DNA from: JBIICS01 sp044238735
Lineage (GTDB): Bacteria > Bacteroidota > Bacteroidia > UBA4408
DNA length: 45,858 nucleotides
Assembly: GCA_044238735.1 (NCBI GenBank)
Contig: JBIICS010000004.1
Location: 1-45,858 of the forward strand
Direction: 5' to 3'
Position 1 is the first letter of the stretch. Each line of letters starts with the position of its first letter. The notes below the pieces were generated by a model. The model saw only the letters and a program-made list of their open reading frames with translations. It searched no databases and was not told where the DNA came from. A program made the position numbers and the translations under genes. Positions 1 through 7,940 of the stretch are shown here, in pieces.

Positions 1-1686
1 ATTTGGACTAAATTTTAAAATAGTAACAATATCTTGAATGGCCATAAGCCTTTTAGCGTTTAATGAATAAATTCCACTTCCATCATTAAACCATTCTTCT
101 GTTTCTATCAATATCTTTTTTAATTCCTCTTCTTTACAATCAGGTCCCCTCCAGTTATGTACATTGTCACGAATAGTTAGAAATTCTTCCTTTGAAAACT
201 CTCCATCATTATATATAGCAACATATAAGTTGATGAAACATAAAAGGTGAGAAGTAGTGAATTTGTCAATGCCCATTTTCTCCCAATCAAGATTCAGAAC
301 CATTTTACTATTATTAGCATTATTATATTTGGTGTCAGAAAATTTATTTGGATACATTTTCTGATTATTATTGCCAAGAGAATTATAAATCATTTCAATA
401 TCATTAAGTACGTCTTCCTTAAAAGCATCATTACAATTGAAAACAAAATCGATATAACGCTCATCACGCGGATCTATTAAATTCAGACTTTTAATTTTAG
501 GTGAAGAGCCATCGGTAATTCTTAAACTTAGTCTTCCATCAGTTTTACCTTTAGGGAATAGCATTACAATATTATTATTACCCACCTTTACCGAAACACG
601 CGAAGAAGATTCAACAATTGAATAATTTAAAAGATTTTTAGCATTTAAAAAAGATATAATAGATTCTAACTGTTTTTTGAATAAATTTATTTTACCGAAC
701 TGATCCTCAGGCAATTTTCCCGGTAGTTCCAATTTATTATAGTTTAATTCCGTTTCAAAAGACTCTTTGTTCTTCTTATTATCAGCTGCATTTATCATTT
801 TGGTTGTCTTTTTTTTATCATCTAAACTTGATTCATCAATGGCTAAATCTATTAGATGTCTAACTTTGCTTTCTTCCAAACCCATTGCCCTTCCTAATTC
901 CATAATCCATAATTTTTCTTCCTTTAATAATCCTCTGTTATTTAATGCTAAAATGATTATCAGCCTTAAGATGATGATGTTTAATTTGTTTGGCGACGAT
1001 GCGTTTTTTTCTTTTTTATTTGTAGATTTAGCAAACTCTATAATTTGCTCCTTTGTTTTTAAGTCTTTTGTTAATTGGTAGTACATCTTAAAATATGTAG
1101 CAGTAGCAATTATTATATAATCATTCTCCGTATTATTTGTTAAAACATGATCAGTATACTCTTCATCTAATTTGTTAATATTTCCAATTCTTAAGGTTTT
1201 ATCATAATCCCCATAGATTTTTTTCATTTCATCCAAAAATGCATTTAAGTCTTTTTCGGCCCCCACAAGGAATCCATTTTTAAGCTGAATGTTGTAATAA
1301 TATTTTAAATTATTTGAAATTATTTCCTCCTTTTCTCTTTCATTAAAATCCCAATCGAATTCCCTATAATCAGAATGAACTTTATATGTAAAATCGAAAT
1401 CAAATTCACTTAATTTTACTCCATCTCCATTTCGAAGCATGTTTTGAGTATCTCTTTCAATATTATTAATATCAAAACATATGCATTCAACGTCATTGTA
1501 GAATAAAAGCCAGAAATTATCCTCATTATCCAATACCGAAGGGTCATTTGTTAATCCGTTTATTAAACCAACAAAATTCTCTTTAGCTTCCTCCTCACTG
1601 TATTCATCTTTACTATAAGTTTTGGAAAAATTGTAAAGAACTCTAATTGTTTTAAATTTTACGTTGGAAGCGCTTATTTTTGGCAT
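1..1686 (-). CDS. Large TerB-like protein, 3' end beyond the left edge (partial)
   Basis: An open frame starts at ATG 1684-1686 and reads leftward for 562 codons without a stop, so the C terminus lies outside the window. I do not recognise the first 215 or so residues. Residues about 233-285 look TerB-like: a hydrophobic helix, an NRGLLKEE turn, then a helix with IMELGRAMGL. Residues about 326-438 are a domain shared with the gene at 2804-4534 and include RLSLRITDGSSPKIKSL. Residues about 475-540 hold a second TerB-like helix pair with NDGEFSKEE. The shared domain is therefore internal here but C-terminal in the neighbour, a rearranged domain order. The gene is last of four minus-strand genes, 80 bp after the glycosylase-like gene. 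TerB-like domains are known from tellurite and stress-response gene clusters. The function here is inferred, but the reading frame is certain. Confidence 0.85.
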   Translation of the reverse strand, partial: MPKISASNVKFKTIRVLYNFSKTYSKDEYSEEEAKENFVGLINGLTNDPSVLDNEDNFWLLFYNDVECICFDINNIERDTQNMLRNGDGVKLSEFDFDFTYKVHSDYREFDWDFNEREKEEIISNNLKYYYNIQLKNGFLVGAEKDLNAFLDEMKKIYGDYDKTLRIGNINKLDEEYTDHVLTNNTENDYIIIATATYFKMYYQLTKDLKTKEQIIEFAKSTNKKEKNASSPNKLNIIILRLIIILALNNRGLLKEEKLWIMELGRAMGLEESKVRHLIDLAIDESSLDDKKKTTKMINAADNKKNKESFETELNYNKLELPGKLPEDQFGKINLFKKQLESIISFLNAKNLLNYSIVESSSRVSVKVGNNNIVMLFPKGKTDGRLSLRITDGSSPKIKSLNLIDPRDERYIDFVFNCNDAFKEDVLNDIEMIYNSLGNNNQKMYPNKFSDTKYNNANNSKMVLNLDWEKMGIDKFTTSHLLCFINLYVAIYNDGEFSKEEFLTIRDNVHNWRGPDCKEEELKKILIETEEWFNDGSGIYSLNAKRLMAIQDIVTILKFSPN

Positions 1687-1766
1687 AGTGTTTTAATAAA
1701 GAGATAGGCGTTTGTTAATATATTCGATGGGATATAATAAGAAAAAAGGGGTGTTCTTAAACCAAT

Positions 1767-2453
1767 TTATTTACCAACAATTTTGTTATAAAAATTATAA
1801 AGCATTCTATCTAACTCCCAACCTTCCATTCCTAAATTATTTGCTACTTCTATCAAGAATTCCTCACTAGACTTATAGTCAGTATGTGACAGATTACTAT
1901 ATTTAAAAATAGCTTGTATTCTGGAATCTATTGCAATACTATTTCTGAAATCCCTATCATAAATATCCATCCAAAAATTTCTTGAGTATTTCGGGCCAAA
2001 TCCTTTAAACTTCTTAACGAAATTAATTTTCTCATCCCGACCTTTTAAAAGACTAATTTTTTCATCAACTTTAGAAAGATAATCTTTCCCATATTCCTTT
2101 TCTAACATTGAAAGATTGTCATGTATCCACTCAGCTTTTTTATTTGCATATCGAACACCTTGTGTCTTCAGGTATGATTGCAAATAGTGAAGTCTGTCAG
2201 AAGATTTTAAACCTAAAACCGTACTGTGTTGTATTTCTTTATTTAAATTACCTTTCTTGTCAAAAAGCTTTGCGTAACCTTTTGAACCACCTAGACTACT
2301 ATAACACTGAATCATTAAGTTATAGAAAAAGGGCTTGGTTTTACCTAACTCTTTAGCAACCTTTTTTTGTTCCGATAAAAAATTATCAATTTCGTTTTTA
2401 TTTGTTTGGTAAAATTTATTTATAAATTTTTCGAATTGTTTATTTTCTTTCAT
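1767..2453 (-). CDS. Small HhH-GPD DNA glycosylase-like protein
   Basis: This 228-residue protein has no signal peptide. Around residues 150-180 it has a helix-hairpin-helix-like segment with GFGPK (K155), followed 21 residues later by an aspartate in AIDSRIQ (D176). In bifunctional HhH-GPD enzymes such as OGG1, a lysine in the hairpin (GVGTK) and an aspartate about 19 residues on (PVDVHM) are catalytic, so the pattern fits a base-excision glycosylase/lyase. The rest is helical and lysine-rich. I see no Cys cluster for the iron-sulfur site found in EndoIII and MutY. It lies 19 bp after the small membrane protein and 80 bp before the partial TerB-like gene, so it is probably co-transcribed. 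The assignment rests on a short motif and could instead be another HhH DNA-binding protein. Confidence 0.6.
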   Translation of the reverse strand: MKENKQFEKFINKFYQTNKNEIDNFLSEQKKVAKELGKTKPFFYNLMIQCYSSLGGSKGYAKLFDKKGNLNKEIQHSTVLGLKSSDRLHYLQSYLKTQGVRYANKKAEWIHDNLSMLEKEYGKDYLSKVDEKISLLKGRDEKINFVKKFKGFGPKYSRNFWMDIYDRDFRNSIAIDSRIQAIFKYSNLSHTDYKSSEEFLIEVANNLGMEGWELDRMLYNFYNKIVGK

Positions 2454-2472
2454 TTTTTTATTTTTTTGATTA

Positions 2473-2781
2473 TTAACTCTTCTTTTTAAAAAGCATTTCT
2501 GTTTCGGAAATTTTCACTATTTCATCTTCATCATTTAGTTTAGCAGCTTTATTTTGCTTCTCAATAGTATCAGAAGCAGCGCTTTTATTTACCGTATTAT
2601 GGACTGTAGCTGATTTTATTTGCCCTACACTATTTTGAGAAACGCCAGCCGGCGCATTATCTTTATTTTGTGAGGGGTTATTATTAATTACCGTTGCCTT
2701 GGAAAAAAAATTAGAAATTCCTTTTACCAGAAGCAAAACCGCCACAATAATTAATATCAGGATTGCTAATATAACTTGCAT
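2473..2781 (-). CDS. Small membrane-anchored protein of unknown function
   Basis: This 102-residue protein begins with one strongly hydrophobic segment (residues about 2-20) followed by KGISNFF, which fits an uncleaved N-terminal membrane anchor. The remainder is low-complexity and polar, rich in Asn, Ser, Lys and Ala, with an acidic stretch LNDEDEIVK near the end. No domain is recognised. It sits 22 bp after the TerB-like gene at 2804-4534 and 19 bp before the glycosylase-like gene, so it is probably part of the same transcript and may act as a membrane tether for the products of that operon. That role is inferred from position only. Confidence 0.6.
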   Translation of the reverse strand: MQVILAILILIIVAVLLLVKGISNFFSKATVINNNPSQNKDNAPAGVSQNSVGQIKSATVHNTVNKSAASDTIEKQNKAAKLNDEDEIVKISETEMLFKKKS

Positions 2782-2803
2782 CTTTTTTTATTTGAATAAT
2801 TTA

Positions 2804-4534
2804 TTAAACGTATGCCTTATAAACCCTTTCAATATCCTTAAGCACATCTTCCTGAAAGGCCTCATTATAATTGAAAACAAAATCGATGTAACGCTCATCA
2901 CGCGGATCAATTAATTTCAGACTTTTAATTTTAGGTGAAGAGCCATCGGTAATTCTTAAACTTAGTCTTCCATCAGTTTTACCTTTAGGGAATAGCATGA
3001 TAATATTATTACTACCAACTTTAACCGAAACACGAGAGGAAGATTCTGCTACAGAATAAGCATTAAGCCCTTTAGCCTTTAAAAAGGAAACAACAGATTC
3101 CAACTGTTTTCTAAAGAGATCAATCTTGCCGAATTGGTCAGCCGGCAAAGCAGAAGCTGCATTATCTTTTGCTGCTGGTGGATTTTTTACTTTTGATTCC
3201 ACTTCCTTTTTAGGTTTATTGTCAGAAGAACTTTGCTGAACCTTCTGTTTAACCTCTGATACGCCCCAACACTCCTTTTTTAAAAGATCATTTAAACTGT
3301 TAAAATTCACATAAGCTTCGCCCCCGGCCCCATGTTTCCATGTTTCTAAATCTCGGCTGGCCTCAATAACCGGCTTATAGGTATTATAAATTTCAATCAG
3401 AACATCCAGATAACTTCCTCTGTTATCCGGAATAAATTCATCCAAAGACAAGTACTTTTCTCCAGTTTCATCTACGCATAAATTTACAGTTCTTAAATTT
3501 CCTTCCGGCCAATCTTGGTAAATATGATCAATCTGGTCCCAGGCAAAAATTGTTGCCACGTTATTATCATCTTCATGCAACGCATGTATTCCGTTTTTGT
3601 CAACTAATATAAATGAAGCAAGCTTATCGCCATAAATAGCAAAAGGGATTACCCAAAACGCCGTTTTGGTATATTCATGTATTTCTTTTGGTAAAAATTT
3701 AAGTATTGGTATTTTATTCTCCTTAATTCTATCGCAAATAAATTTAATCTGGCTTTCGGTATATAAAGGACAAGATTTTACAATATCGGGTAAGAAATCC
3801 GGTATATAAGCCTTAATACTCATGCTTCTGGCATAATAAGAAGTTTTAGCCACATGATTATTCAAATAAGCGTTTACAACATCCTTTGATTTGGCTAATA
3901 CCGTTTTTTCAATATTTCTAAATCTTATTCCGGGATAATCGATATCATTTTCCTCATCACCATCACTGTTAACATCATCATCCACTTCCTCTTCCTCTTC
4001 CTCTTCCTCTTCGTCTTCGTCTTCATCAATATCTTCATTGTTATTTTGGGTAAATTTTGCACCTTCTATTTTTATATTAGCTTTTTCTATATCTAAATGA
4101 GCCTGAATGAGATTTTCAACTTCATTTCTTTCGATATTCATTTGTTCCCCAATTTCATATAACCACGAAATCTCTCCTTTTTTCAGCTCCCCATCACTCA
4201 ATGCCAATTCAATAACATATGTAAACATTAAATATGCTACATCTAAATCATTGCCTAAACTTTTGTGTATATTTCTAGCAATTTCTTTAACGGAATTTAA
4301 TAATTGATTATCGACTTTAAAATCACTAATAATAGCTTGAGAAAGTTGTGTTCCGACTATCATAGCTGTTACAACTTTACCAGCATCACCATCTGATAAT
4401 TCAGTTAATATATCCTTTATTTTATCACTCTCTTCTTGAGATAATTTTCCATCGCTTTTGGTTGCAAATATCATTAATAAAGTAGCGAAATAGTCAAGCA
4501 TAGTAGGATTATAATTTTCTTCCTTTTTTTTCAT
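2804..4534 (-). CDS. TerB-like / acidic linker / PH-like multidomain protein
   Basis: This 576-residue protein has no signal peptide. Residues about 10-148 look like a TerB-like helical domain with two related turns, SDGKLSQEE and SDGELKKGE. Residues 167-197 are an almost uninterrupted Asp/Glu run. Residues about 200-400 contain a mixed alpha/beta part in which GIHALHEDDN and IFAWDQIDHIYQDW resemble bacterial PH-like folds. A Pro/Ala/Lys linker leads to residues 466-573, the domain shared with the partial gene at 1-1686. It is the first gene of the minus-strand operon. Its upstream region (4535-4727) is shared with the divergent kinase gene. TerB domains are linked in the literature to metal or stress sensing at the membrane. 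The specific role here is unknown. Confidence 0.8.
   Translation of the reverse strand: MKKKEENYNPTMLDYFATLLMIFATKSDGKLSQEESDKIKDILTELSDGDAGKVVTAMIVGTQLSQAIISDFKVDNQLLNSVKEIARNIHKSLGNDLDVAYLMFTYVIELALSDGELKKGEISWLYEIGEQMNIERNEVENLIQAHLDIEKANIKIEGAKFTQNNNEDIDEDEDEEEEEEEEEVDDDVNSDGDEENDIDYPGIRFRNIEKTVLAKSKDVVNAYLNNHVAKTSYYARSMSIKAYIPDFLPDIVKSCPLYTESQIKFICDRIKENKIPILKFLPKEIHEYTKTAFWVIPFAIYGDKLASFILVDKNGIHALHEDDNNVATIFAWDQIDHIYQDWPEGNLRTVNLCVDETGEKYLSLDEFIPDNRGSYLDVLIEIYNTYKPVIEASRDLETWKHGAGGEAYVNFNSLNDLLKKECWGVSEVKQKVQQSSSDNKPKKEVESKVKNPPAAKDNAASALPADQFGKIDLFRKQLESVVSFLKAKGLNAYSVAESSSRVSVKVGSNNIIMLFPKGKTDGRLSLRITDGSSPKIKSLKLIDPRDERYIDFVFNYNEAFQEDVLKDIERVYKAYV
3985..4026. repeat. In-frame hexamer repeat coding an acidic run
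   Basis: Seven tandem 6-bp units (four CTTCCT, two CTTCGT, one CTTCAT on the plus strand) encode Glu/Asp residues in the acidic linker of the 2804-4534 gene. Because the unit is two codons, slippage would change the linker length without shifting the frame. Confidence 0.85.
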
Positions 4535-4660
4535 AATTGTGCTTTTTTTAAATTTTATTTATAATTTCTTATAAAATACTCATTTATAACACCACAACTC
4601 AATCAACTTGTTGTAATACACTTTTTACTCGCTGTAATTAATTATTTACTATTTAATATA

Positions 4661-4690
4661 TTGTTTTAAGCAGCATAATAATTTAATTTG
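4661..4690 (+). promoter_or_regulatory. Possible Bacteroidota promoter for the histidine kinase gene
   Basis: A TTG at 4661-4663 is followed after 19 bases by TTAATTTG at 4683-4690. This is one mismatch from the Bacteroidota -7 consensus TAnnTTTG, at the normal spacing from a -33 TTG. It lies 37 bp before the start of the kinase gene. The call is by eye only, in AT-rich DNA. Confidence 0.3.
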
Positions 4691-4727
4691 TATAAACAAG
4701 TTAAAACAGAATTACTTAGCTTTAAAC

Positions 4728-6173
4728 ATGAAACTATTATTTGTAGTCTTTTTTATTTATACTGTGGCCTTTGCCCAAAAACAATGTAGTTTATTACAAC
4801 AACAGGGCAAATGGGACGAATCGTTACGTTGCTCATTTGAAGTATTAAATGAGTTTAAGCTTAAGAGTGGTAAACAGGCCGATGAGATTAAAGCTGATGC
4901 CTGTTATAATATCGGTAATATTTATTTTAAAGTAACTGATAAAACCTACAGTAAATTATATTTTGATAGCGCGTTATATTTTGCAACAAAAACAAAATAT
5001 CATCTATTGAAAGGGAAAATTTATTTAATACGCAATCAGTTAGACAGTGTGCGGCTAATAAATAATAAACTTAATAATGCAGATTTATGGATGTCTTATC
5101 ATCTAAAAAAATGCAACTTTAGGGATAATAACAGGTTTGGCAATACCCACCGGAACATCGATAGTGCAATTACTTTTTATAACTCTTCTTCCGACTTAAA
5201 AAAGTTTCAGTATAACATTGGATTTGCTCAATTTTTGAGCCATTGCAAAATACACGACACTGCTTTAATTTATTTAAATAAAGCAAAGAGCTTCCTCAAA
5301 AATATAGCCGATATGGAAGCAGACCATCATTATGCTTTAATTGCCTGCGAAATTTATCTTAACTGTAATAATCAAGATCAGGCGTTTTATTGGTATCGCC
5401 AACAAGATAGCTTAATTAAGAAGTTCTCTTCTAAACCGGCTTTAATTGCTATGAGAGAATTGGAAGATATTCGGCAATTTAAAATAAAGGATGCTAGGTT
5501 AATAGAAGAACGTAATCGGTTTTTTATTATTAGTATAGTCTCTTCTTCTTTATTAATTATTCTGGGTATTCTACTTTACTTTATTAGAAAAAACAGAAAA
5601 CAACTGATTATAACTACTCAACTAAACCAACACCTTTCTTTCTTATTGTCCACTCTATCGCATGATATTCGTTCGCCCCTGGTTTCTCTTTTTTATATGA
5701 ATAATAAGGAGCATACCGAACAAACCATTAGAACAACTAAGCAATTAAAAAAAATTATCGCAATGGTTGATGATCTTTTACACTGGTCTTCCTCTAATTT
5801 AAATTTAATTACTACCCATAAAGTAAAAATTGATCTACTTGAAATTATTGACGAATGGAATGAATTTTTTAAAGAGGATCTAAAGGCTAAAAATTTAACT
5901 CTACAATTAAATGCGCCCAAACCATTAATCTATTTCGATATGCAGATATTACAACTAATTTTAAGAAATACACTTACCAATGCCATAAAATATAGTAAGT
6001 CTGACCAAGAAATTGAAATAAACCTTAATTACACCGATTTTAACGAAGGTTGCCTACGAATACTGAATACAATTGATACTGAAGCAACGCATCATACAAT
6101 TCCATCGAAAGGTTTGGGTCTTAAATTAATTATTCCGCTGTTAAAGAAGGAGAAAATAGAGTTAACACATTGA
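4728..6173 (+). CDS. Membrane sensor histidine kinase with degenerate ATPase motifs
   Basis: This 481-residue protein has a signal peptide (residues 1-16, ending AFAQ) and a periplasmic region of about 245 residues with TPR-like helical pairs. One membrane helix follows (about 264-286). The HisKA-like H box is SHDIRSPL, with H312 as phosphoacceptor and Asp rather than the usual Glu after it. The N box is present (LRNTLTNAIKYS, 412-423). A clear DxGxG G1 box is not: the stretch after the N box reads LNTIDTEATHH. A GLGLKLI sequence (462-468) may be the G2 box. The protein is short at the C terminus. It faces the LytTR regulator at 6209-6940 tail to tail with a 35-bp gap, which suggests a functional pair. 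ATP turnover may be weak or altered. Confidence 0.8.
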   Translation: MKLLFVVFFIYTVAFAQKQCSLLQQQGKWDESLRCSFEVLNEFKLKSGKQADEIKADACYNIGNIYFKVTDKTYSKLYFDSALYFATKTKYHLLKGKIYLIRNQLDSVRLINNKLNNADLWMSYHLKKCNFRDNNRFGNTHRNIDSAITFYNSSSDLKKFQYNIGFAQFLSHCKIHDTALIYLNKAKSFLKNIADMEADHHYALIACEIYLNCNNQDQAFYWYRQQDSLIKKFSSKPALIAMRELEDIRQFKIKDARLIEERNRFFIISIVSSSLLIILGILLYFIRKNRKQLIITTQLNQHLSFLLSTLSHDIRSPLVSLFYMNNKEHTEQTIRTTKQLKKIIAMVDDLLHWSSSNLNLITTHKVKIDLLEIIDEWNEFFKEDLKAKNLTLQLNAPKPLIYFDMQILQLILRNTLTNAIKYSKSDQEIEINLNYTDFNEGCLRILNTIDTEATHHTIPSKGLGLKLIIPLLKKEKIELTH

Positions 6174-6208
6174 ATAAACAAAGATAAGTACGAAGTAAAT
6201 ATTAAATT

Positions 6209-6940
6209 TTAATGGTGGTCTTTTTTTCTGGATTCACGCTTTAAAATTTTATTATTAATGTAATTTTTAAAAAAGTTATCTCTATATGTATTTCCGATTG
6301 GTAATTGATAATCTTGTATATGAATTAAGTCATCCACAACTTTTTCAATTAAAGTTAAATTAACCAAAACCGATCTGCTAATTTGTCCAAATATTTCTTG
6401 GGGCAATTGTTTCTTTAGATCTTTTAACCCCAAGTAGGCGAGTAAATTCTTATTGTCTCTGCAGATTATTTTAACATAATCGCCTTCGGCTTTAACGTAG
6501 TAAACATCATTATAGTTTAAACGATGAAACTCGTTGTGACCAATTTTACAATAAAAAAAATTATTGTTCTGTATGGTGTTTTGAAACTTATTTAATAGCA
6601 CATCCACTACTTTTAAAAAACTAGTAAACTCGATTGGTTTAACTAAAAAATGAGCAACCTCTGTATCAAATGCTTCAATTGCATATTCAGGATATGAACT
6701 GGTAACCACAATTTGGGTTTTAGGTTCAAGAAGCTTTGCCCATTTTAGACTATTCTTTTTGTTTATTTCAATATCTAAAAAGAGTATTTTAGGTTGGTGT
6801 TGCTGAAAAAGCACATTAGCATCGGGGAGCGATTCGGCTTTAAATACCAATTCGAGCTTATGATGAGCATTAATTAACTCCTCCATAGCCTTAGCATGTA
6901 TTTGATTATCCTCTACAAATGCTACCGGTATTTTTTGCAT
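6209..6940 (-). CDS. LytTR-family response regulator
   Basis: This 243-residue protein has a receiver domain (residues 1-115) with acidic E10/D11, phosphoacceptor D56 in LFLDIEI, T80/S81 and K101 in VKPIEF. A LytTR DNA-binding domain follows (about 128-230), with YVKAEGDYVKI and ISRSVLVNLTLI typical of the family. It ends in a basic tail with several Lys, Arg and His. Such proteins bind imperfect direct repeats upstream of their targets. It is convergent with the histidine kinase gene, 35 bp away, and is its likely partner. The target genes are not evident from this window. Confidence 0.9.
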   Translation of the reverse strand: MQKIPVAFVEDNQIHAKAMEELINAHHKLELVFKAESLPDANVLFQQHQPKILFLDIEINKKNSLKWAKLLEPKTQIVVTSSYPEYAIEAFDTEVAHFLVKPIEFTSFLKVVDVLLNKFQNTIQNNNFFYCKIGHNEFHRLNYNDVYYVKAEGDYVKIICRDNKNLLAYLGLKDLKKQLPQEIFGQISRSVLVNLTLIEKVVDDLIHIQDYQLPIGNTYRDNFFKNYINNKILKRESRKKDHH

Positions 6941-7249
6941 GTTTTTTATTTGCGAATATGAATAAACTAAATTTATTTCAATTTTAACTTAAAACCTTTT
7001 GGCACTTTAATTTTACTGGCTAAAATAAGCTATTTACTCGATGAACAAAAAAGATCAATCAATAAATCACCTTTAATATAATTACTATAAATCATATAAA
7101 AAGCTTTTTAAGTTTTAGGGGTTGCAAACGAGGATGAGTGGAGTTAAGCTAAGTGATTAAAGCCACTATGTATTAAAAAAAGCGCAGTAATAACTGCGCT
7201 TTAATTATAGTCGGTTAATTGTAATCTTAAATTAGGAAATCGGAAATTT
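6941..7249. other. Intergenic stretch with no gene
   Basis: This 309-bp region lies between the LytTR gene and the DUF4412-like genes. Apart from the terminator hairpin at 7172-7202 I see no coding frame, RNA gene or clear repeat. The part next to 6940 must carry the promoter of the response regulator, but no convincing boxes stand out. Confidence 0.6.
7172..7202 (-). terminator. Rho-independent terminator after the DUF4412-like pair
   Basis: A 10-bp perfect stem (AAAGCGCAGT at 7179-7188 with ACTGCGCTTT at 7193-7202) has a 4-base loop and, read on the minus strand, is followed by a run of T. It lies 48 bp beyond the stop of the gene at 7250-7927. Confidence 0.85.
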
Positions 7250-7927
7250 TTACTGGCCTCCGCCCATCATTCCACCCATCTGCTTTCTAAAATCTTCCGG
7301 ACTCATAATTTTATATTCAGCCGGAATCTGAGCTAAACTCTTCCCTACTTTTTCTTTTTTTACAGATTTTGCAGAAAATTTCATTGTTAGGCCCTGTTGT
7401 TTCATTTGGTACTCTAAAGGAAATCCCTTAATACCACTCATCTGTTTGTTAGACCAATTAGATCCTCCAGTAATAATATCTGGAGTAGCATATACATCAT
7501 ATGACTTCTCTTCCCCATCCTTATCCGTATATGAAATAACCGATTTTTTGCATTTATAACCTGCAATTTCTTTGGTTTCCTCGGTTTCGGTTACCTTAAA
7601 TTCTGTATTTCCATCTTTCTTTTTTAAATCCTCCTCTGTTGACTTGATACCCATTTTATTTCCCATCATATCCATTAACATGGTTGATGTTTTGCTTTTA
7701 TTGTCATTAATAACAACGGTATTTCCCATTGCAGAGGCTTGTTCTACACGCGTAAAATTTTCATTAACAAACATCGACATTTCTTTGGGCATCATACTTT
7801 CGTATTGTTTCATTTCCGAAGGCACATCCGTAAAGGTAATATCGAAAACTATTTTACCTTCGAAAGACTGAGCATAACTAGATGCAGACAGTAATAATGA
7901 TGCAAATAAAAATTTGATTTTTTTCAT
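7250..7927 (-). CDS. Secreted DUF4412-like protein
   Basis: The ATG at 7925-7927 is preferred because it begins a clean signal peptide (MKKIKFLFASLLLSASSYAQ). An upstream in-frame ATG at 7969 would put an unneeded lysine/asparagine-rich stretch in front and overlap the preceding gene. The 225-residue product looks beta-rich, contains the phrase EIAGYKCKK, and ends in a Gly/Met tail with GGMMGGG. This matches the periplasmic DUF4412/GLPGLI-like family of Bacteroidota, whose function is unknown. It follows the related gene at 7941-8645 by 13 bp and shares with it the TEETKEIAGYKCKK-type core and a SFEGKIVF or EGEITFKV beginning, so the pair arose by tandem duplication. Confidence 0.75.
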   Translation of the reverse strand: MKKIKFLFASLLLSASSYAQSFEGKIVFDITFTDVPSEMKQYESMMPKEMSMFVNENFTRVEQASAMGNTVVINDNKSKTSTMLMDMMGNKMGIKSTEEDLKKKDGNTEFKVTETEETKEIAGYKCKKSVISYTDKDGEEKSYDVYATPDIITGGSNWSNKQMSGIKGFPLEYQMKQQGLTMKFSAKSVKKEKVGKSLAQIPAEYKIMSPEDFRKQMGGMMGGGQ

Positions 7928-7940
7928 GGTTGATTTATTA

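Noticed and set aside
767..1081. Plus-strand open frame of about 100 codons
   Set aside because: It lies antisense to the partial TerB-like gene, whose frame runs unbroken through it and contains the duplicated domain.
2699..2914. Plus-strand frame resembling the one at 247-480
   Set aside because: The similarity of their ends comes from the duplicated block read on the wrong strand; neither has its own signals.
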